Assembly (NCBI GenBank): GCA_964441455.1
Contig: CAYTUX010000089.1
Coordinates: 1-6,428 of the forward strand
Origin: JAQICX01 sp964441455
Lineage (GTDB): Bacteria; Verrucomicrobiota; Kiritimatiellia; JAQICX01
Direction: 5' to 3'
DNA: 6,428 bases
Part shown: positions 5,221 to 6,428 of the stretch, piece by piece
Position numbering within the stretch: position 1 is the first letter of the stretch
Layout of the letters: every line of letters starts with the position of its first letter
Made by a program: the position numbers and the translations under genes
The notes under the pieces: model-generated
Told to the model about the DNA's origin: nothing
The model's input: the letters and a program-made list of their open reading frames with translations, nothing else
Database searches by the model: none

Positions 5221-6093
5221 TTATGATATAATTTTGTTTAGGGGGATTTCAATAATACCTTCAGCACCAACTTTTTTAAGTTGAGGAATAATTTCCCTGA
5301 CAACAGTTTCTTCTACAACAGTTTCTACTGCGAACCAACCTGAGTCGGTAAGACTATTTATGGTTGGTGCGTGTAGTGAAGGAAGAATCTCGTTAACTTT
5401 CGATAGCGCATCTTCTTTGACATTCAACTTCAGGAGTACTTTGCTTTTTGCTGCAAGTACGCCTTGAAGAAGCATTGCCAGTTGTTCAACCTTAGCTCTC
5501 TTACCTTTATCTTCCCAAGCCTTTTTGTTTACAATGAGTCTTGTTGTAGATGAGAGAATTGTGTCAACAATACGCAAGTTGTTTGCTCTCAGTGAAGAAC
5601 CTGTTTCTGTCAGCTCAACAATTGCGTCTACTAGTTCAGGAGTTTTTGCTTCTGTAGCACCCCATGAGAACTCAACATCAGCTTTTACGCCGTGTTTATC
5701 TAAATACTGCTGTGTAAGACCAACTGCTTCTGTTGCAATTAGTTTACCTTCTAAATCTTTTGCACATTTGATTGGAGAATCATTTGGTACAGCAACTACC
5801 CATCTTACAGGACGAAAACCTTGCTTACCATAAACAAGTTCTGTTACTTCTACCACATCTGAACCGTTTTCAACAATCCAATCATATCCTGTTATGCCTG
5901 CATCTAATGCACCAAGCTCTACATAACGACTTATTTCCTGGGCTCTTATTAATCTTGGTATGATTTCAGGATCATCAATTGACGGACTGTATGAGCGAGA
6001 ACCGCAGGATATATTAAATCCGGCTTTGCGCATCATGTCAAATGTTGCATCTTGAAGACTACCTTTTGGGAATCCCAATATTAGTTGAGTCAT
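5221..6093 (-). CDS. hisG: ATP phosphoribosyltransferase, long form (first step of histidine biosynthesis)
   Basis: HisG joins ATP and PRPP to give phosphoribosyl-ATP in the cytoplasm and is the histidine-feedback-controlled step. I start at the second Met (6093), giving 290 residues: a good Shine-Dalgarno (AAGGAA) lies 6 nt before it, and the protein then opens TQLILGFPKGSLQDATF, as family members do. The upstream ATG at 6108 would add only MKEID and has no comparable site. Visible landmarks are FPKGSL (8-13), SRSYSPSIDDPEI (32-44), LGALDAGITGYDW (60-72) and the PRPP-binding segment ELTETGSSLRANNL (160-173). Residues from about 210 to the end form the extra regulatory domain of the long form, ending with GAEGIIEIPLNKII, so no HisZ partner should be needed. 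No other his gene is in the window. The bS22-like gene follows in the same operon. The sequence resembles HisG of PVC bacteria. Confidence 0.97.
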   Translation of the reverse strand: MTQLILGFPKGSLQDATFDMMRKAGFNISCGSRSYSPSIDDPEIIPRLIRAQEISRYVELGALDAGITGYDWIVENGSDVVEVTELVYGKQGFRPVRWVVAVPNDSPIKCAKDLEGKLIATEAVGLTQQYLDKHGVKADVEFSWGATEAKTPELVDAIVELTETGSSLRANNLRIVDTILSSTTRLIVNKKAWEDKGKRAKVEQLAMLLQGVLAAKSKVLLKLNVKEDALSKVNEILPSLHAPTINSLTDSGWFAVETVVEETVVREIIPQLKKVGAEGIIEIPLNKIIS

Positions 6094-6099
6094 ATCTAT

Positions 6100-6105
6100 T
6101 TCCTT
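6100..6105 (-). promoter_or_regulatory. Ribosome-binding site deciding the hisG start
   Basis: AAGGAA on the minus strand, 6 nt before the ATG at 6093. It overlaps the codons after the upstream ATG at 6108, which itself lacks a good site, so initiation at 6093 is favoured. Confidence 0.7.
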
Positions 6106-6112
6106 CATTACA

Positions 6113-6195
6113 CCTAATTTTATTTAGGCTTCATTTATTAAAAACTTCGATAGCAGGCTCATGCCTATGGTTGCTATCCTTCTTTCTGCAAAGAA
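6113..6195 (-). promoter_or_regulatory. Structured 5' leader of hisG, possible attenuator
   Basis: Between the promoter and hisG the minus-strand leader holds three stems in order: TTCTTT/AAAGAA around GCAG (6180-6195); GATAGCA/TGCTATC (6149-6178), with an inner GGC/GCC around ATGA; and CCTAA/TTAGG (6113-6128) just before the start region. The middle stem is followed by GAAG and five T, so it resembles a terminator placed inside the leader. There is no histidine-rich leader peptide: one short frame (ATG AGC CTG...) has no His codons. Classical his attenuation is therefore not supported; a protein- or RNA-mediated switch remains possible. Confidence 0.45.
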
Positions 6196-6205
6196 CGAAC
6201 AAGAT

Positions 6206-6253
6206 AATATATATTAATTATTACAAATTTGCAATAAAAAAAACATTTTTTTG
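6206..6253 (-). promoter_or_regulatory. hisG promoter with an A/T-tract upstream element
   Basis: On the minus strand, TTGCAA (6229-6234) is followed after 17 bp by TATATT (6206-6211), giving a start near 6199 and a leader of about 105 nt. Immediately upstream is a run of seven A, TG, then eight T (6236-6252), as expected of an UP element contacting the RNA polymerase alpha subunit. Confidence 0.6.
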
Positions 6254-6295
6254 CCTTTAATCCCTGTTTTTCTGGTTGAACACCCTTTTTGGTCG

Positions 6296-6368
6296 GCTGC
6301 CCAGCTACTAACAGATCAGAAAAACAATTCTATATAAAACTCCAATGTAAAGTTAATAGCTGGGCAAC
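6296..6368. repeat. Imperfect 17 bp inverted repeat around a 39 bp AT-rich core
   Basis: GCTGCCCAGCTACTAAC (6296-6312) faces GTTAATAGCTGGGCAAC (6352-6368); 15 of 17 positions are complementary, and as minus-strand RNA the two mismatches become U-G pairs, depending on the strand read. GTCGG (6292-6296) and CCGAC (6373-6377) can extend the symmetry. There is no ORF inside. It looks like a small palindromic repeat element or the ends of a tiny deleted mobile element; no family is recognised. The rest of 6260-6428 contains no gene I can support. Confidence 0.65.
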
Positions 6369-6402
6369 CCTTCCGACGTGTTATAATATTGTCTTGTAAG
6401 AA

Positions 6403-6428
6403 CGGGAGGAAGAATCCCTCCCTCCCCG
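6403..6428. repeat. C/G-run hairpin repeat cut by the right edge
   Basis: GGGAGG (6404-6409) pairs with CCCTCC (6416-6421) around AAGAAT, followed by more C-rich sequence to the last base. GGAAGAATCCCTCC resembles the purine-to-CCCTCC transition in the left tandem array (for example GGAAGAAATACCCCTCCC near 205), so another copy of a related repeat may begin here. Confidence 0.4.

Noticed and set aside
5525..5833. 102-codon plus-strand frame inside hisG
   Set aside because: Antisense shadow of a strongly conserved enzyme gene; no independent promoter or ribosome-binding site.
1..6428. Assignment to Bacteroidota because of low GC and a TonB-type receptor
   Set aside because: TTGACA/TATAAT promoters, clear Shine-Dalgarno sites and the HisG sequence fit PVC bacteria better; not excluded.

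Overview
The window is AT-rich chromosomal DNA from a Gram-negative bacterium. My best guess, at moderate confidence, is the PVC superphylum (Verrucomicrobiota, Lentisphaerota, Kiritimatiellota). The HisG protein closely resembles the long HisG I associate with that group. The outer-membrane receptor carries a plug motif (NNPQTEHFNAELPLP) that I also associate with it. The best promoters are sigma70-like TTGACA/TATAAT boxes, and two genes have clear Shine-Dalgarno sites. Both features argue against Bacteroidota, which usually use a different promoter consensus and weak or no Shine-Dalgarno pairing. The GC-richer hairpin repeats between genes fit this picture but do not prove it.

Layout, left to right. 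Positions 1-351 hold two and a half tandem copies of a ~142 bp unit, each full copy with a strong CCTCCCCT/AGGGGAGG hairpin. A perfect consensus promoter (393-421, +) then drives a 592-residue TonB-dependent-receptor-like outer-membrane protein (455-2233, +). Positions 2234-2656 hold a broken secreted-protein gene that runs into a cluster of small hairpins. Two minus-strand genes follow, separated by a gap with its own hairpin: a MYG1-family DHH-type hydrolase (2657-3535) and a GT4-type glycosyltransferase (3775-4842). The 4843-5115 gap has no protein gene. It does contain a near-duplicate 20-mer, a plus-strand promoter, a 20 bp perfect palindrome and two hairpin terminators, which together suggest a ~120 nt small RNA. 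On the right, hisG (5221-6093, -) is followed 15 nt later by a 29-codon gene for a bS22/mS38-type ribosomal protein, then a terminator. hisG has a promoter and a two-hairpin leader. The right end (6260-6428) carries a long imperfect inverted repeat and the start of another C/G-rich hairpin repeat cut by the edge.

The genes do not form one pathway. The only convincing operon is hisG with the small ribosomal protein, linking histidine synthesis to a ribosome component. The receptor, MYG1 protein and glycosyltransferase appear to be independent units separated by repeat-rich spacers. The most novel-looking items are the candidate small RNA at 4933-5054, the hairpin-rich repeats in the spacers, and the hisG/bS22 pairing. 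I found no sign of a defence system, CRISPR array, prophage or intact mobile element.
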